Positions 1 to 12,551 of a stretch of 64,000 nt of DNA are shown here, in pieces. The notes under the pieces were generated by a model. The model did not search any database. It was not told the DNA's origin and worked only from the letters and a program-made list of their open reading frames with translations. Origin of the DNA: Amphiura filiformis (taxonomy: Eukaryota; Echinodermata; Ophiuroidea; Amphilepidida; Amphiuridae); the NCBI RefSeq assembly GCF_039555335.1, contig NC_092646.1, positions 33,238,880-33,302,879 of the forward strand, written 5' to 3'. Position 1 is the stretch's first letter; every line of letters begins with the position of its first letter. Made by a program: the position numbers and the translations under genes.

Positions 1-1560
1 ATTAAGATCATGATAACGGTGTTTATGCTACATCATATGCGCAGGTGCTCCTTTGTTAAAAAGGGAAATCCCTGATGAGGAACGGTCAAAGAGTAGTTCT
101 CGCCAGTCAAGAAAGATAAACTGTGAAAGTCCACTAACCGTCCCACCCGAAAAGGAACTTTCACCAGTTCGTCTTCATGGTCTTTCTTACGCCATGTGAG
201 ATACTAGTAGTGATAATTTATTCTGAGCTAAGCATAGTTTGGTAACTATAAAGAAAAAAAGGTCCTACTCGTCCGACTGTCAAAAAGCTTAGACGAATAA
301 ATAAATAATAGTTGCATGAGTACGACACTCATAGGATACTAGCTTAAACATATAAATCTGAATCATCATTATCAGTTTGTTTTATAAAGTTTCAACACCG
401 TATAAATACGACATGCATGAATAAAGTGCACATGATATAGGATAGGCCTACGTATCTTCCAAATCTAGGTTTATCAAACTCCCAGATTTGGAAGTTATAT
501 AAAGGTTTTTTTTATTATTATTCATTTTGCATTTATATTAAACAGGACAAAAGACAAATAACTTGAGAAAAAAAGATAGAAAGAATAAAAAAAATATTCT
601 TTAAAAAGTAGAACACATAACAAAACAATAACATAACACCCGGGCATAACACATAACAAAAAGTAGAAAAACAAACATAAAAATAGAACAAAAAGGCCTA
701 AATCCAAAAGAAAGCAAGACAAAAAAAAAAAAAATTAAAGAAAAACATAAAAATGGAAAAACAAAAATAAAGACAAAAAAAAGCCCAACCCCCAAACATG
801 TCAAAAAACAATACCAAATAAACATAATCAAAAGGAAACAGTACAAAATACAGACAGACATAATATTAATTGATACAGACAAAATAAAACAAACAAAAAC
901 GCATAATATACAAAAAAACAATACGATCGTACCAAATTAGTATATAGTAGGCTACAAAACATACTAGAAAAGGATAACCAAACCAAAACGAGCCAAAATA
1001 TAACTAGAAACGTAACAAAAACAAGCAAAAAGCCATAGACCTATCCCAAACAAAAAAAATTATTCACCAAACAAAGAAAAGCATAAACAACAATACACTA
1101 ATTAAAGGAAAAACTAAATTGAAAATATATAACCAAAAACCCACTCAGACAAAGCTCTAATAAATCCAAACGAAGAAAACCAAATAAACATTAAACAACA
1201 TAACAAATTATAGCAAGAACCAAGAACAACAACAAAGCCAAACACTAAAAAAAACATTACGAAATATAAAAGAAGAATATTACAAATTACCCAATAAAGA
1301 AAACATGCAAAAGTCCAAAAGACTATTAAAAACGGTACCGTAGGGAAACGTGAGGCCTATTAAATTTTGATGCACTATACTTTCCTTATTTCGGAAACGC
1401 AATACTGAGCTACTATTCTAATTGCCGCTTTAGCTCAATTAGGTGAGGGGGAAATACAAACTTCTCAACTTCAAATCACCACAGCACCATCATCAAAAAT
1501 GATCATCACCGTCGACACCGGGCTATTCTCAAGACTACAACAGGACGTGGTCACTATATT
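1..1560. other. Intergenic, A-rich and T-poor tract, no gene seen
   Basis: No reading frame here looks like a gene. From about 530 to 1300 the plus strand is strikingly rich in A and poor in T, so the minus-strand frames are long runs of F, L, C, V and Y and are composition artefacts. A short hairpin (CTTCCAAATCT at 456 pairing with AGATTTGGAAG at 484) sits at its left edge. Confidence 0.6.
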
Positions 1561-1765
1561 TTCGTCCATTCAATGGGGGCGATTTAATGAATACATCATT
1601 GATAGTACGATCTGAATACACACACATCCTGTGCGCATCGATCGTATACGTCTACAAACAATGCCATTGCGTTGCATTGCCAAATAATAGCTAATTAGGG
1701 GCGAGATGGCACGTGGCGAAATGGTGTGTAGGCGAAGTGCATTGTGGGCGAAGTGTCCTGTATTC

Positions 1766-1985
1766 AACAAAAGTTATGTATAATAGGAGCAAGGAATCCA
1801 ATTACTTTACTGAAATTTCAGTGATTCAAGACAAGTGGTTTAAAAGAAATGAGGTACATGTACATTCTAGCGGTACCTCTTTTCTTATCATAAATAACAT
1901 ACCGCTTGTCTTGAGTCACTGAAATTCCAGTGTTACTAATCCTTGCCCCTATAATTAATACACCGTACGGTACATAACTTTTGTT
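1766..1985. mobile_element. Foldback (inverted-repeat) element, 220 bp
   Basis: The ends AACAAAAGTTATGTA and TACATAACTTTTGTT are inverted copies. Further inside, the stretch around 1809-1838 (CAGTGATTCAAGACAAG) pairs with 1901-1929 (CTTGTCTTGAGTCACTG), and the centre folds as GAGGTAC...GTACCTC. Nearly the whole element can fold into one hairpin, as in miniature foldback DNA elements. It has no coding capacity. Confidence 0.65.
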
Positions 1986-2440
1986 ACCAGCGTGTTATTA
2001 TTTTTTGAGAAAAATGCAAAAATAGTCACAAATTTATCAAGGGGTGAAGCACCACTTTAAGTTTTGCTGTCATCAGTCAGTTGGCAATCAGTCTTTACGA
2101 CTTTAAACCTTTCCGGGTATAGATAACCTTCGTACTACGATGATGATCATACATACATTGTATGGTACAGCAAACTTACCTGCTACTCGGCATTCTGAAA
2201 ATACACTTCTTTAATTGGTTTTCGTCAATTTACTTTGCATGGGCTGTGTTAATCTGATGAGTACATGTAAATACAGAAAATGAAAATGCTTTTACAAGTT
2301 ATACAACAAACAGATGAATAGTTTCAAACAGGACTAATGATATACACTGGGTTTCAGAGAAGAACGGCAGTCCCTTGTTCAGATTGACGCGAGCGCCCTG
2401 TTATGAATGAGTGACATACGCGCACGCGGCACTGAGACTA

Positions 2441-2651
2441 AGATCTAGAAACACCCATAAATGCCGTTATGGGGAATTTTGCTAGCAGAATCTTTTTGAT
2501 GAAAGTCAATCTTTGACAAGATGTAACTTTGTTACGGAAAGTGCTATGACAAAAATGTTTTCAGTTTTGGCTTTCTTTACTCAAGGGCTTTAATTTGATA
2601 TGTAAAATGATGCAGTTTGATGGCAAATTTGAATTCACCTAGCATACCTAT
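2441..2651 (+). repeat. Dispersed repeat, copy 1 (inverted relative to copy at 8203)
   Basis: About 210 bp, from GATCTAGAAACACCC to the CCTAGCATACCTA end, are repeated in reverse orientation at 8203-8421 with scattered substitutions and small indels. This is a dispersed repeat of unknown class, with no coding signal. Confidence 0.7.
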
Positions 2652-2654
2652 ACT

Positions 2655-3110
2655 AGGGAGTCCCACTCAAGGCGTTGCAGCATCTGTGTAACACTAGCCT
2701 TTCTTTTATAATTGTTGTAAACAAATCTAGCTGCTTGATGCTGCACTGCCCCCAATGCATTTGCCTGCTGTTGGACGTATCGGTACAGGTTCCATGCATG
2801 CAGCCGAGGCGTACTCCAACTTTGGTCGTACTAATGTAGTAATGCTGCATATTTTAAATGCCTGGTACTGGTAGGCTTTACTTTTGACATGAGATGGACA
2901 GGATGAAAGATTACGTACGTCTAAGGACTCCCAAGGTGCTTCGTATGCTAGCAGTGACATTCTGAACATAGACTTTAGAAAGCTTTCCGATCCAGTTGGT
3001 TGGTGATAGTGACTCGCCAAGGTATTTATGCTTAGATGATTTCTGGATGCGTTGTTGCCCGTCAACCTCATAGCATAGGTGTAATTGAAGGGTTTTGTTT
3101 TACGGGTGAT
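2655..3110 (-). pseudogene. Decayed non-LTR retrotransposon (LINE) reverse-transcriptase C-terminal fragment
   Basis: Minus-strand translation gives a run LVRPKLEYASAA and, after a frame change, residues such as ANALGAVQHQAARFV followed by a Q-rich helix ending in LQRLEWDSL. This is the order found at the end of the reverse-transcriptase region of CR1/L2/Jockey-type LINEs (RPKLEYAS..W, then ..VQ..AARF.., then ..ML..L.W..L). The frame is broken at least once near 2800 and the catalytic palm is absent, so this is a dead 3' fragment. The exact clade cannot be assigned by eye. Confidence 0.7.
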
Positions 3111-4513
3111 GGATAGAGCTTCGCACTTCCCATCTAAACACCTTTTCTATCATGAAAGTTTATCTGTGTTGGTAATCAAATAAATGAAGAATTGAACTTT
3201 TGTTCACAACACAATTTGAAGTTCAAGTTGCTCACCTGATATTTTTGGTTGTTATTACTACAACCTTCAATGATCCAAATATACACGACTAGTAGTACAT
3301 ACATGTAGTATTCAGAATGTTCCCTTTTACTTCCATTCCATTCATAAAATGTATTATATTTGACAAAGTTGACGGGACAGGGCTGATATGTGTAAGCTTA
3401 AAATATTTTCTGTAAACATGTAAATAAACTGTGTGCAGGTTATAACATATAACGTGCCTTTCGGGTATAATCTGTTAAATAGCGACGATTTGGGCATTAA
3501 CTATTTTGATAATCAGCGTCTGAATTGCACTATAATGAAAGAGAATTTGTATAAATGATATATTAAAATTATGTTTTGTTACTCGTAATGATACGTGAAC
3601 TTGATATTTTAAACGATAAAATATTTCTCAATTCAGTGCTTCTTATAATTGTTGCACATTAAGGGCACGTTACTATTTTGATATCATCTCTCCGGTACTC
3701 ATCTGTTCCTCGATAATAATGTAGGTAAGCTTAAAAAAGATTGTGAACTTTTATTTTATATCTTTCAATTCTTGAATTGGTTTAAATTAACATGATATAT
3801 TTCATCTATTTTCCTAAGACATGAAAGACGTCAAAATATAATTTCTGAGGGAATCGATGATTTACTGATAGAACTCTTTCCCCACCACTACCAGCAGGCA
3901 GGGCCAGGGTACTAGACTCGCTGAGTCTCATGGACGCCGTTCCTATGTCCATCAGACTCGTATTTCCCATTTTGGATGTCAATGGGAAAATACACACTTA
4001 AAGATTGCGCCGGTTAGAAACTTAAAAAAAAATCTTTAAAATTTCATCAATGCATATAAAAGTGGTACCAACCGTGACAGCTTGCTAATTTAAGACTCGG
4101 TTGAAACAAAATTAAGGATCGAAAGCATTTTAGTGTCCAAAAGGCAAAATTATCGTCAAAGTTCTGCGAAATCGGCACCCTTTATGAAGGGTTCAGAATT
4201 GAATCGAACGAAAATATCCGATCTTTGCGATCAAAAACACAAAATTGCAACTTTAAACATACTATTGGCAAAAGACATTATTACCAAACAATACAGAATA
4301 GAAAATTTGATATCATTTTCTCAAAATATTGAAAAAATTTGCTCACTAGACATCGAAAAAGCACGCAATCCAATTCCCCGCTCAAAGCGTGGGAAACTGA
4401 AAGTGCGATAATCGTGACTACAGGGTACCGGGTGTAGTACAACTTTATACAAGCAGAGGGCTGACAGTAAATTTCGCTGATCCTCCCATCCTGCTGTTTT
4501 CCTATGTCGATTT
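3111..4513. other. Intergenic, two small unexplained open frames
   Basis: There is no recognised gene. A 63-codon minus-strand frame (3806-3997) begins with MGNTSLMDIG and has a less biased composition than its surroundings. A plus-strand frame (about 4094-4411) is lysine-rich and has no initial ATG. Either could be a piece of an exon or chance; neither resembles a family I know. Confidence 0.4.
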
Positions 4514-4983
4514 AAGGGGCAACACTAAATCACTACGCATTTTATGTAAGAACGAAATTCGCTAATATAGTCCATAGTGAGTATGAGATTGTAGCGACCA
4601 TATCTACCGACATGTTCACTTTAAATCACTCAATATCAGCTCATATGAATTCGACAAGTGTCTTCAATGATAACATGCAGAAAAAACGGACATTTTATCT
4701 CAAAAGCAATTCTCTGTGGCGGATGAAGACAACTTCTGATTTTGAAATGTGAGTGGTGAATTTAGTATATTTTTAGGCCATATTTTTTGCACCGCGAAAT
4801 AGCGAAAAAAGTCAACGGTCATCGATATATGCCGACAAAAGTTTTCGAATCTACAGAAACAGAGCTTTAATTTGATACCAAATTTATTTTGTCAAGTATT
4901 GCAGGGACGCCAGGAATGGCGCTCGAAGTAGACCAAAATCACACGTTATCCTATGGGACGCTTATTTAGTGTTGCGCCCCCTT
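4514..4983. mobile_element. TIR element (MITE), family A copy 1
   Basis: It begins AAGGGGCAACACTAAAT and ends ATTTAGTGTTGCGCCCCCTT, an inverted pair of about 18 bp. A near-identical copy lies at 5631-6090. It is non-coding. The flank suggests insertion at TA, less clear here than in copy 2. Confidence 0.85.
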
Positions 4984-5630
4984 GTAACGGCCGTCGCTAT
5001 GAACGCGTTCTTTTTACATTCTTCGCGTAAAATAAGAAATGCGCGTCATGAAATGTGTTCTATTTCAATCATGATGATAAACAAGGATTACGAAAAGTCA
5101 CCCTGATGAATTATTATTGGGAAAAATGCTTTATTGGCCGAGCAGGCGCCTGCAAAGGCTAGAAATTGTATCCAAAAATCTTCAAAAGGGCTCAAAAATG
5201 GGTTTTTAAGTTAATAGGCATTGTTAATCTGCATGAAGCCGTTTTGCTGCATATTCAGTAGGCCTATGCATAAAGACCATAATTGTTACTACTGAAACAG
5301 GGGGGTGTTTGTACTTCACACTCATTAACAAGTGCTTTCCAAAACAAAATGGCAAGACAGATAATCTAGAAAAGAAATTAAACTTGGTTCAAAGATCGTT
5401 ACTTAAATTGTTGTCTGTCACTAGTTTTAGTGAGTTTTGTGCAAACTCTCAGCATATTGGAGGAAAAGTCGAAATATGCGATTTTCCGCGCTTCGCACTG
5501 ATCTTTAAAACAACATTTCTCTTGAACGAAATGTCGCAGAGACATGAAATTTTCGGTGTTGAGCTACAAATTGTCTCTAATTTAATTAATAAGTGACAAA
5601 TGTGGATTTTGAAAACTTTTAAATCCTTAT
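4984..5630. other. Spacer between two family A MITEs with an unexplained frame
   Basis: A 95-codon plus-strand frame (5309-5596, no ATG at its start) encodes a leucine- and serine-rich segment including LNLVQRSLLKLLSV. A possible splice acceptor (CTGAAACAG) precedes it at about 5300. I do not recognise the product. Confidence 0.3.
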
Positions 5631-6090
5631 AAGGGGCGCAACACTAAATCACTACGCATTTTATGTAAGAACGAAATTGCCAATATAGTCCATAGTGAGT
5701 ATGAGATTGTAGCGACCATATCTACCGACATGTTCACTTTAACGCACTCATATGCATTCGACAAGTGTCTACAAAATAACATGCAGAAAAAACCGGACAT
5801 TTTATCTCAAAAGCAATTCTCTGTGGCGGATGAAGACAACTTCTGATTTTGAAATGTGAGTGGTGAATTTAGTATATTTTTAGGCCATATTTTTTGCACC
5901 GCGAAATAGCGAAAAAAGTCAACGGTCATCGATATATGCCGACAAAAGTTTTCGAATCTACAGAAACAGAGCTTTAATTTGATACCAAATTTATTTTGTC
6001 AAGTATTGCAGGGACGCCAGGAATGGCGCTCGAAGTAGACCAAAATCACACGTTATCCTATGGGACGCTTATTTAGTGTTGCGCCCCCTT
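5631..6090. mobile_element. TIR element (MITE), family A copy 2
   Basis: This is the same element as at 4514: AAGGGGCGCAACACTAAAT at the left and its inverted complement at the right. TA is present on both sides (TTATA before, TAACA after), consistent with a TA target duplication as in Tc1/mariner-type elements. The two copies differ by a few substitutions and a roughly 10-bp indel, so both are young. Confidence 0.85.
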
Positions 6091-7044
6091 AACACACGAT
6101 TCCCGCTGTTGTTTTGGTTCCACTTTAGCACCCCCGGTACACGCATGCATGGAGGTCGCCATTTGAGGTTTTAGCACCCCGGCTACCATGGCTACGCGTT
6201 CAGCATCGCGTACAGTACGCGTTCCCAACTGTCAATCATTGGAGGTCAATCACCTTGAGCTTGACAACGATATCTGAATAGACTATCGCCAAGTCTTACG
6301 TGTACGCGCGAAATTTAGGTTAATTTTCGTGATTGAAACAGTATTTTTCTTTAATAAATCTTGGCCCGGATAGCGGGATTGTTGGTTGCTTTTTAAAATG
6401 TATTTGATAAATTAGGTTCATGGATGCGTTAAAAATATTATTAAAAGTATTAAAAAAGCTGTTCAACATTTGAAAAAAATGTACTGTAGCAGGCTTGAAA
6501 AAGTCTGACCGTGGATGCAGCAAGCCGCGATTTTAGGGGTTATTTTCATTACTGCAACGCGGAGCACGGGCGCGATGCAGCCGGTAGAAATCGCGGTAGT
6601 GTTCCAGGCCTACGCGATGGCAAGGTAATGGCGGCTTCCATAGTTGTATTACTTTTTATATCAAGTGACGCTTCCCAATCTTTATTTATTCCCTGTTACA
6701 TGGAACTTATACGATGTCCTCATTCACAAACTGATACTATCTGTCCATCGTATAAGACTGTTACCGTACGGCAATGTGGTGAAGGAATATTACATATCAC
6801 ATTGTTATCGGCGATCAAGGTTTTTTTTTTCCTGAAGTTTGGTTGGTACCCACCAGCGTCATGCATGTGACGTGACACAGCTAAAATAATCGACCGGGAA
6901 TCGGGGATGGTTAAAACGTCAACAAATTTCAAAACACAGAAAGCAGTAAACTTAATGGCGAGCTGTCCGAATTTTGAGCCATACAAGTTTACGTGGTGAA
7001 CTAGCTGGGGTGTTGAGTCGTATGGTATACATATGGTATATATA
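6091..7044. other. Intergenic, nothing recognised
   Basis: There is a moderately CpG-containing patch at 6100-6620 and otherwise AT-rich sequence. Overlapping frames on both strands (6511-7076) show no domain or codon signal, and I see no gene. Confidence 0.5.
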
Positions 7045-8031
7045 GGGAGATTGGGGTTAGTTGGAACATTTTTCACAAAATCGTCTTTTTAACGCAAACC
7101 GATTACTTTCAAGAAACACTAACCATATCAGTATAAACATATACATACATGCTACAAATACAGCCTTAAACTTTATTGGACCTGCTTATGATTATTCATA
7201 TAATCCAATTTGAAAATTTGAAAAAAGTGTTTCAACTAACCCCACCCCTGGGGTAAGTTGAAACATAGGGTGGGGTTAGTTGAAACATGGCTTGTAAAAA
7301 TGTCAAAATAATTATTATGGTGTTGTTAGGGTTATACTTCCCTTGAAGGCACCCTTTAACATACAATCAGTGTGAAAAAATGAATAAATAAATATGTGGG
7401 AGTAAGGGTCAATACTTTGGACACAAGGTGATGAGTGTCACCATGGACCAAAATATGAGAAGCCTAAAATAGTATAAAATGTACTTTCTGTGTGCACTTT
7501 TTGCTTGTATTATTGCTTTTTAACCATATTAAAGCAATATTGAAGAAATGGTAAACATGTTACAAATTTTTAAAAAGTCAAATTTTTAACCATATTTTTC
7601 TATGTGATTTTCACGTGTCAACTAACCCCACCTCAAAAGTTTCAACTAACCCCAATGCCTATTTTTACATTTCAAAGTTCATTACACAAAATAAGAAATA
7701 CAATAAAACTTTTATTTAACATTATTCTGGGACTTACTACTAGTGCTTATGATACTCAAAAAATAATCCCCTGAATCTTCAAACAATATAAAAACATGGA
7801 GATAACGCATCTTTTCTGAGGGGTATAAAAATTAGTCAGTAAGTCAAAAAACAGATATTCCTTTCCCAAGCCAACACTGGTGGGGCATCAGTGCTGTTGC
7901 TAATTTGGTGGATGACCCTTACTAATACCTATTACTAGGTGCCAGTATTTTACCAAATTAATTTTTTGTGTCAGAAAAAAATACAATGTTTCAACTAATT
8001 ACCCCGCATTCCAACTAACCCCAATCTCCCC
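7045..8031. mobile_element. TIR element of about 1 kb with GGGGTTAGTTGAAACA motifs
   Basis: The left end GGGAGATTGGGGTTAGTTGG is the inverse of the right end CCAACTAACCCCAATCTCCC, and TA flanks both ends. The motif GTTTCAACTAACCCCAC and its complement recur at about 7230-7290 and 7617-7660, giving internal subterminal inverted repeats. No long reading frame is present, so it is a non-autonomous element. Confidence 0.8.
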
Positions 8032-8202
8032 TACTAATACTATAGAACTAATTGTATAATCAAATTAAGTAATTCTTGGCCAAAGTGGAACATGCGCGTT
8101 GCGTCCATGACCATGTAGTGTACTAACCGTGTACTAACCGTGCAGTGTAAGGCGCAGTGTAAGGCGCGTGTACTTTCTTCTGTACCGCGCTATACAATGT
8201 AT

Positions 8203-8421
8203 TTAGGTATGCTAGGTGAATTCAAATTTGCCATCAAACTGCATCATTTTATCAAATTAAAGCCCTTGAGTAAACAAAGCCAAAACTGACAACCTTTTTT
8301 TCATAGCACTTTCCGTAGCAAAGTTACATCTTGTCAAAGATTGACTTTCATCAAACAATGTCAAAAAGATTCAGCTAGCAAAATTCCCCAAACGGCATTT
8401 CAGGGGTGTTTCTAGATCTTA
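8203..8421 (-). repeat. Dispersed repeat, copy 2 of the 2441 element
   Basis: This is a reverse-complement match to 2441-2651, from TAGGTATGCTAGGTGAATTC to GGGTGTTTCTAGATC. It has small indels and no coding content. Confidence 0.7.
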
Positions 8422-8663
8422 ATCTCATGATGATAGCAGCTTTTTTTAATGGAACTGCTATCAAAATCCTTGTAAAATTCCATGTGCGAGTGACTTATCA
8501 CCATAAAAAATCATATATTTGGGTCAAGTGAAGTATAGAAAACATATTTATGTAGGTTTCTTTCTTCGGCCAGTTGTTTTAAATTTCTATGTAAAAATGC
8601 ATTGACATTGTCGGCGAATTTGGCTGACTAGCAAATGTGTTTGCCTGGCATACCTACTATATT

Positions 8664-9000
8664 CATGTACCGTATTCGTTCCAATAAGCGCCCGTGCCCC
8701 AATAAGCGCCCACCCAGGAAATTTCCAATTTGCTAAAGGGTACCATCAGTGTTGAAGTGACAGATAGACGTCGATACGGTGAAATAGCTGGAGGACTACA
8801 AGTCCTGTGTAAACTTGCAATACATTTTCTACATCAGAAAAGCTACTAGAACGTCTCAGGACCCTTTTATAACATACATAAATTTGTCTCTAATGAACAC
8901 CCCTTACGAAAAATTAGGTAAACCAGGTAAAAAATAAGCGCCCACCCAAAATGACTTTGTTAAGCGCCCTGGGCGCGTATTGGAATGAATACGGTACATG
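8664..9000. mobile_element. TIR element (MITE), CCGTATTCGTTCCAATA type
   Basis: The ends CATGTACCGTATTCGTTCCA and TGGAATGAATACGGTACATG are inverted repeats, continuing inward as AATAAGCGCCC / GGGCGCGTATT. TA lies just outside the CCGTATTC core. The AATAAGCGCCCA motif inside it reappears as an 18-bp tandem repeat within the large array at 12.5-14.0 kb. Confidence 0.8.
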
Positions 9001-9003
9001 TTT

Positions 9004-9457
9004 ATCGCGGAGCCCAGTGCTGTACGGTGCAAAAACTGATTGAGGCGCCAATGGCTCCTAACTTTATAAATTTGGGCGCCCATATTTTGCTCCCAGGTAA
9101 AAAATCTGAGGCGCCAACTGAACAGCCACGTGTGTTGAATGTTCATAGCTGCTGTACTCAATCTACATATTTCCATTGAACGCTACATACTTCATACACA
9201 GCATGTACAGTGTAGGTAGGCCTATATGTTTTCCAGGAAGTCCCCATCGAGACATCATGATAAATGGATATTCATAGCATACATTCATACACTTGAATGC
9301 TATGTTACATATATGTTTTGCATTTGCTGGCGATTAAAAGCTTCAACAGTTGGGCGCCATTGGCGCCAGGGATTGAATATTTAGTCGCATCAGAAAATAT
9401 CTAGTCGCCAATGCGCTTAAAATGGTCGCACCGTACAGCACTGGCGGAGCCACTAGC
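9004..9457. mobile_element. Inverted-repeat element next to the preceding MITE
   Basis: The left sequence CAGTGCTGTACGGTGC (about 9014) is the inverse of GCACCGTACAGCACTG (about 9426). The arms also share GGCGCCAATGGC / GCCATTGGCGCC motifs. About 450 bp, with no coding content. Confidence 0.6.
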
Positions 9458-10243
9458 ATGACTACCGTAGCGTTCACAGTGTCAGTGTTCCAGTTTGGCC
9501 AAGAATTACTTAATTTGATTATAGAACTCATCAAAGTCATCATCATGATCATCATCGACATTCTTGGCCCATGCTTATTGCTTACCATCTTTATATTACT
9601 TATTATTACACTGGTTTGATTGTTGTGCATTTTTATTTTATGAGCTTGGAACGTTCCATCATCGAGCTATTAATAGAAGGAGAAGATTTGCTAAGCTTCT
9701 TATCTATTGAGCTTGGCCGGTTATGAACCACCGTTATAAAATCGTGACTTCTAAGCAGAATGATGTCATTCTTACCCACAAAGCATTGTGGCCGTGACCA
9801 TAAACAAAGCAAGGAAAACAATTTACTTATATCATATCAAATCAACCAGGGGTCCCCAGGTGACTTCGATTTTGATGAAATTCCATCAGAGTAATCTTTT
9901 GTGGCCACAATGAACCCATACAAAAATTTGGCCTCATAGGCCATGTCGTTTTTGAGAAATGGTCGTTTGAAGTTTAACCCAGACCCCCCCCCCCCCCTCC
10001 TTTTTGGCACTCGCGAGTGTCATTGGTGATTTTTACCAACTTTGGTAGCTCATAACTTCTTGTTCTGAACAGAAAGCTGCAGTGTTGCATTCTAGCTAAC
10101 CTTATGTCATATTTTCAGAATCTGACTCTAAATTTCAGATACCGGTATCTGCTTTCCGTTTAAAGTTACGAGCCCAGGTTACGAGCACCCAAAGTTGGTC
10201 ATTTATTCAACCGGAAGTGTGATTTTGTCATTTTGGGGGTCCC
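9458..10243. other. Intergenic, nothing recognised
   Basis: AT-rich sequence with a C homopolymer at about 9986. No gene-like frame was found. Confidence 0.5.
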
Positions 10244-10681
10244 CTGGTGCCAAAAATATGTGATTATATATTACTCAAATGTCTTAGATACATTGTCTAT
10301 GGGTAGGCCTACATAACTGAGCCCACAAGTAAGTTTGAGCAAATTTTGCTGAATTCAACACCCTTAGACAAGAAATAGCAGGTTTTTCACCCTATTTTCA
10401 AGCTGCCATCTAACTATAAGCTGAATTTTTGTTTCCAGGTAGGTCTTATTAGTATGTTTCATGGCTGTAAATTTCAATTCATGTTTTAACTGTCCACATG
10501 GTCAACCATTGGTCAGAAAAAAGGGTCTCCCGGCAAATTTTCACCCTTACCCAACTTTGGATGCCACCTATTCCTCCATCATGGTTTGATTTGCTCCAAC
10601 TTGCTTGTAGGCTCAGATATGTACCCATAGACAATGTATCTATGACAATTGAGTCATATGATCACATATTTTTGGCACCAG
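10244..10681. mobile_element. Foldback element with ~100-bp arms
   Basis: The left arm starts CTGGTGCCAAAAATATGTGA and runs through CATTGTCTATGGGTA. The right arm is its inverted copy (TACCCATAGACAATG ... TTTTTGGCACCAG). The loop of about 240 bp is non-coding. Confidence 0.75.
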
Positions 10682-10932
10682 GTCTGTCTAGGGTAGAGTG
10701 GCAAGTTTTCTGTGTCACGTGAGGTAGAAATATGAAAATGAAGTCAGTCTTCAAAGATATCAGGCTTAAAACAACTAAAAAGATAATACAAGTAACTTCT
10801 TTTTACCCCGAATGTGAACACAGAATTGAAATTAAATCACGTAATTTAGTATTTAAAACCACGCACGGAAAATCGCGGAATTCAGTGTTTTAAATCACAG
10901 AAAACTTGCCACTCTAGTCTACGGTAGACTGG
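10682..10932. mobile_element. Short inverted-repeat element, 250 bp
   Basis: GTAGAGTGGCAAGTTTTCTGTG near 10692 pairs with CACAGAAAACTTGCCACTCTA near 10897, and the pairing extends outward through GTCTA motifs. It directly abuts the preceding foldback. Confidence 0.65.
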
Positions 10933-11373
10933 TGCATGGTGTACACACAAAAATACCACTTTTTCACATAAAACAAAATAAATACCACTTCCTATTCCCT
11001 ATGATTAATGAGTCACAACTAATATGAACCGACGACCAAAATGAGTACCGGTACTTCCACTGGCTACACTACTGTTAGGGGGGGTGCTATTTCCCTATGA
11101 TCAACAATTAAAAAACAATATTTTTCAAAAAGTAACTCCACTTAATCTAAAAAAATCTGGTGAGAGAATGTAGATATTAAACTTATTTACCGTATTATAG
11201 CATCTTCCCTGTTTGCTAAAAAAATGTTATGGAAATACAGGGAATTTTCAAAAAATAAAGAAAACATTTAAAAAGGTCATTATACTATTTTTTCTGCAAG
11301 TATGTGTAGTATTCTATAAGCTACCATTTTTTGGTATTACTAAAAAAGTACTCCCCCATCATTAATTGCCTAT
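10933..11373. other. Intergenic, AT-rich, nothing recognised
   Basis: No gene, TIR pair or tandem repeat was noticed between the foldback and the LINE fragment. Confidence 0.5.
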
Positions 11374-11560
11374 GCATGGAATTCTTTGCCACCGACAGTA
11401 AGAGCTCAGATGGAAAATATGACTTTAGGCCAATTTCAATCTACATTTTGTTCATTTGCTTGCTTGATTTTTGTATATAAATATAATTATTGTATTTCTG
11501 TATTTTGAATCATGGTATTTATAATTATCTTGTAGTTGATGACACCATTATACTTACTTG
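11374..11560 (+). pseudogene. LINE ORF2 C-terminal end plus 3' tail
   Basis: The frame at 11374-11508 reads AWNSLPPTVRAQ and ends 44 codons later. The AWNSLP motif near the end of the polyprotein is characteristic of CR1/L2/Jockey-type LINEs. It is followed by an AT-rich 3' tail and a (ATCT)n run, after which the large array begins. The 5' portion is absent. Confidence 0.7.
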
Positions 11561-12551
11561 TAATATCTATCTATCTATCTAATCTATCTATCTATACTAC
11601 TAAAATAATAGCCGTTAGATGTGTGTGTGTCTGTCTGTGTGTCTGTCCGGCTATGCGTTTAGCCGCTCACGCATGGTTCCGATATTTCAGACATATATGG
11701 GTACCGGGCGTGCGCTGTTTACCGGGTAGTTTTCAAGGTCATCGGAGGTCAAGGTCAAAGGTCAAAGGTCAAAATTTGAAACTTTGTCCGATCGGGCCCA
11801 AACTTGGTGGGTGGCATCCTTGATACGAGGCGAATATATGCCCGAAATGAAATCGAGGTCGACCGAGGTCAAAGGTCATTACGGAGGGGTCAAATTTCAA
11901 ACTTTGTCCGATCGGGGTCAAACTTGGTGGGTCAAACCTTCGTATGAGGGGAGCATGAAAAACATTATATGGAGGTCATCCGAGGTCAAAGGTCAAAGGT
12001 CATGGATTTCAAACTTTGTCCTTCGCGCCAAACTTGGTGGGTGGAATCCTCGATCGAGGGAATATATATGCATAAACAAAATTGAGGTCAACCAGTGCTC
12101 TCACAGCATCATGGCTCTCACAGCTGCAGGTGCACTAGTCTTTACTAATAAAATAATAAGCGGGCTGTATCTGTCTGTCTATCTGTCTATCTATCTGTCT
12201 GTCCGGCTATGCGTTTACGCCGTGCTTGACGCATCGCTACTCAAATTTCGTGATATAGATAGGTATCGGGAAAAGCATGTTGGCCATGTGGTTTTCAAGG
12301 TCATCGGAGGTCAAGGTCAAAGGTCAAATGAGGGAAAATACCCCACGTGGATACAAAGCAGCAAGTGGATACAAAGAATCCAGTAGACAATCTACAACAA
12401 GTTTCAAGCTGCCCAAGCGGGTGTCATTCAGCTTTTGGCTATCTGCCCAATTTGAAATGCACTGTAATGTCTACCCAGAATGCATTGCTGCAAATGATTT
12501 GTACATTTCAAACTTTGTCCGATCGGGCCCAAACTTGCTGCCAATGAATTC

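Noticed and set aside
522..1028. Minus-strand hydrophobic frames resembling membrane proteins
   Set aside because: The F/L/V/C runs come directly from the A-rich plus strand. No conserved motif and no single sustained frame.
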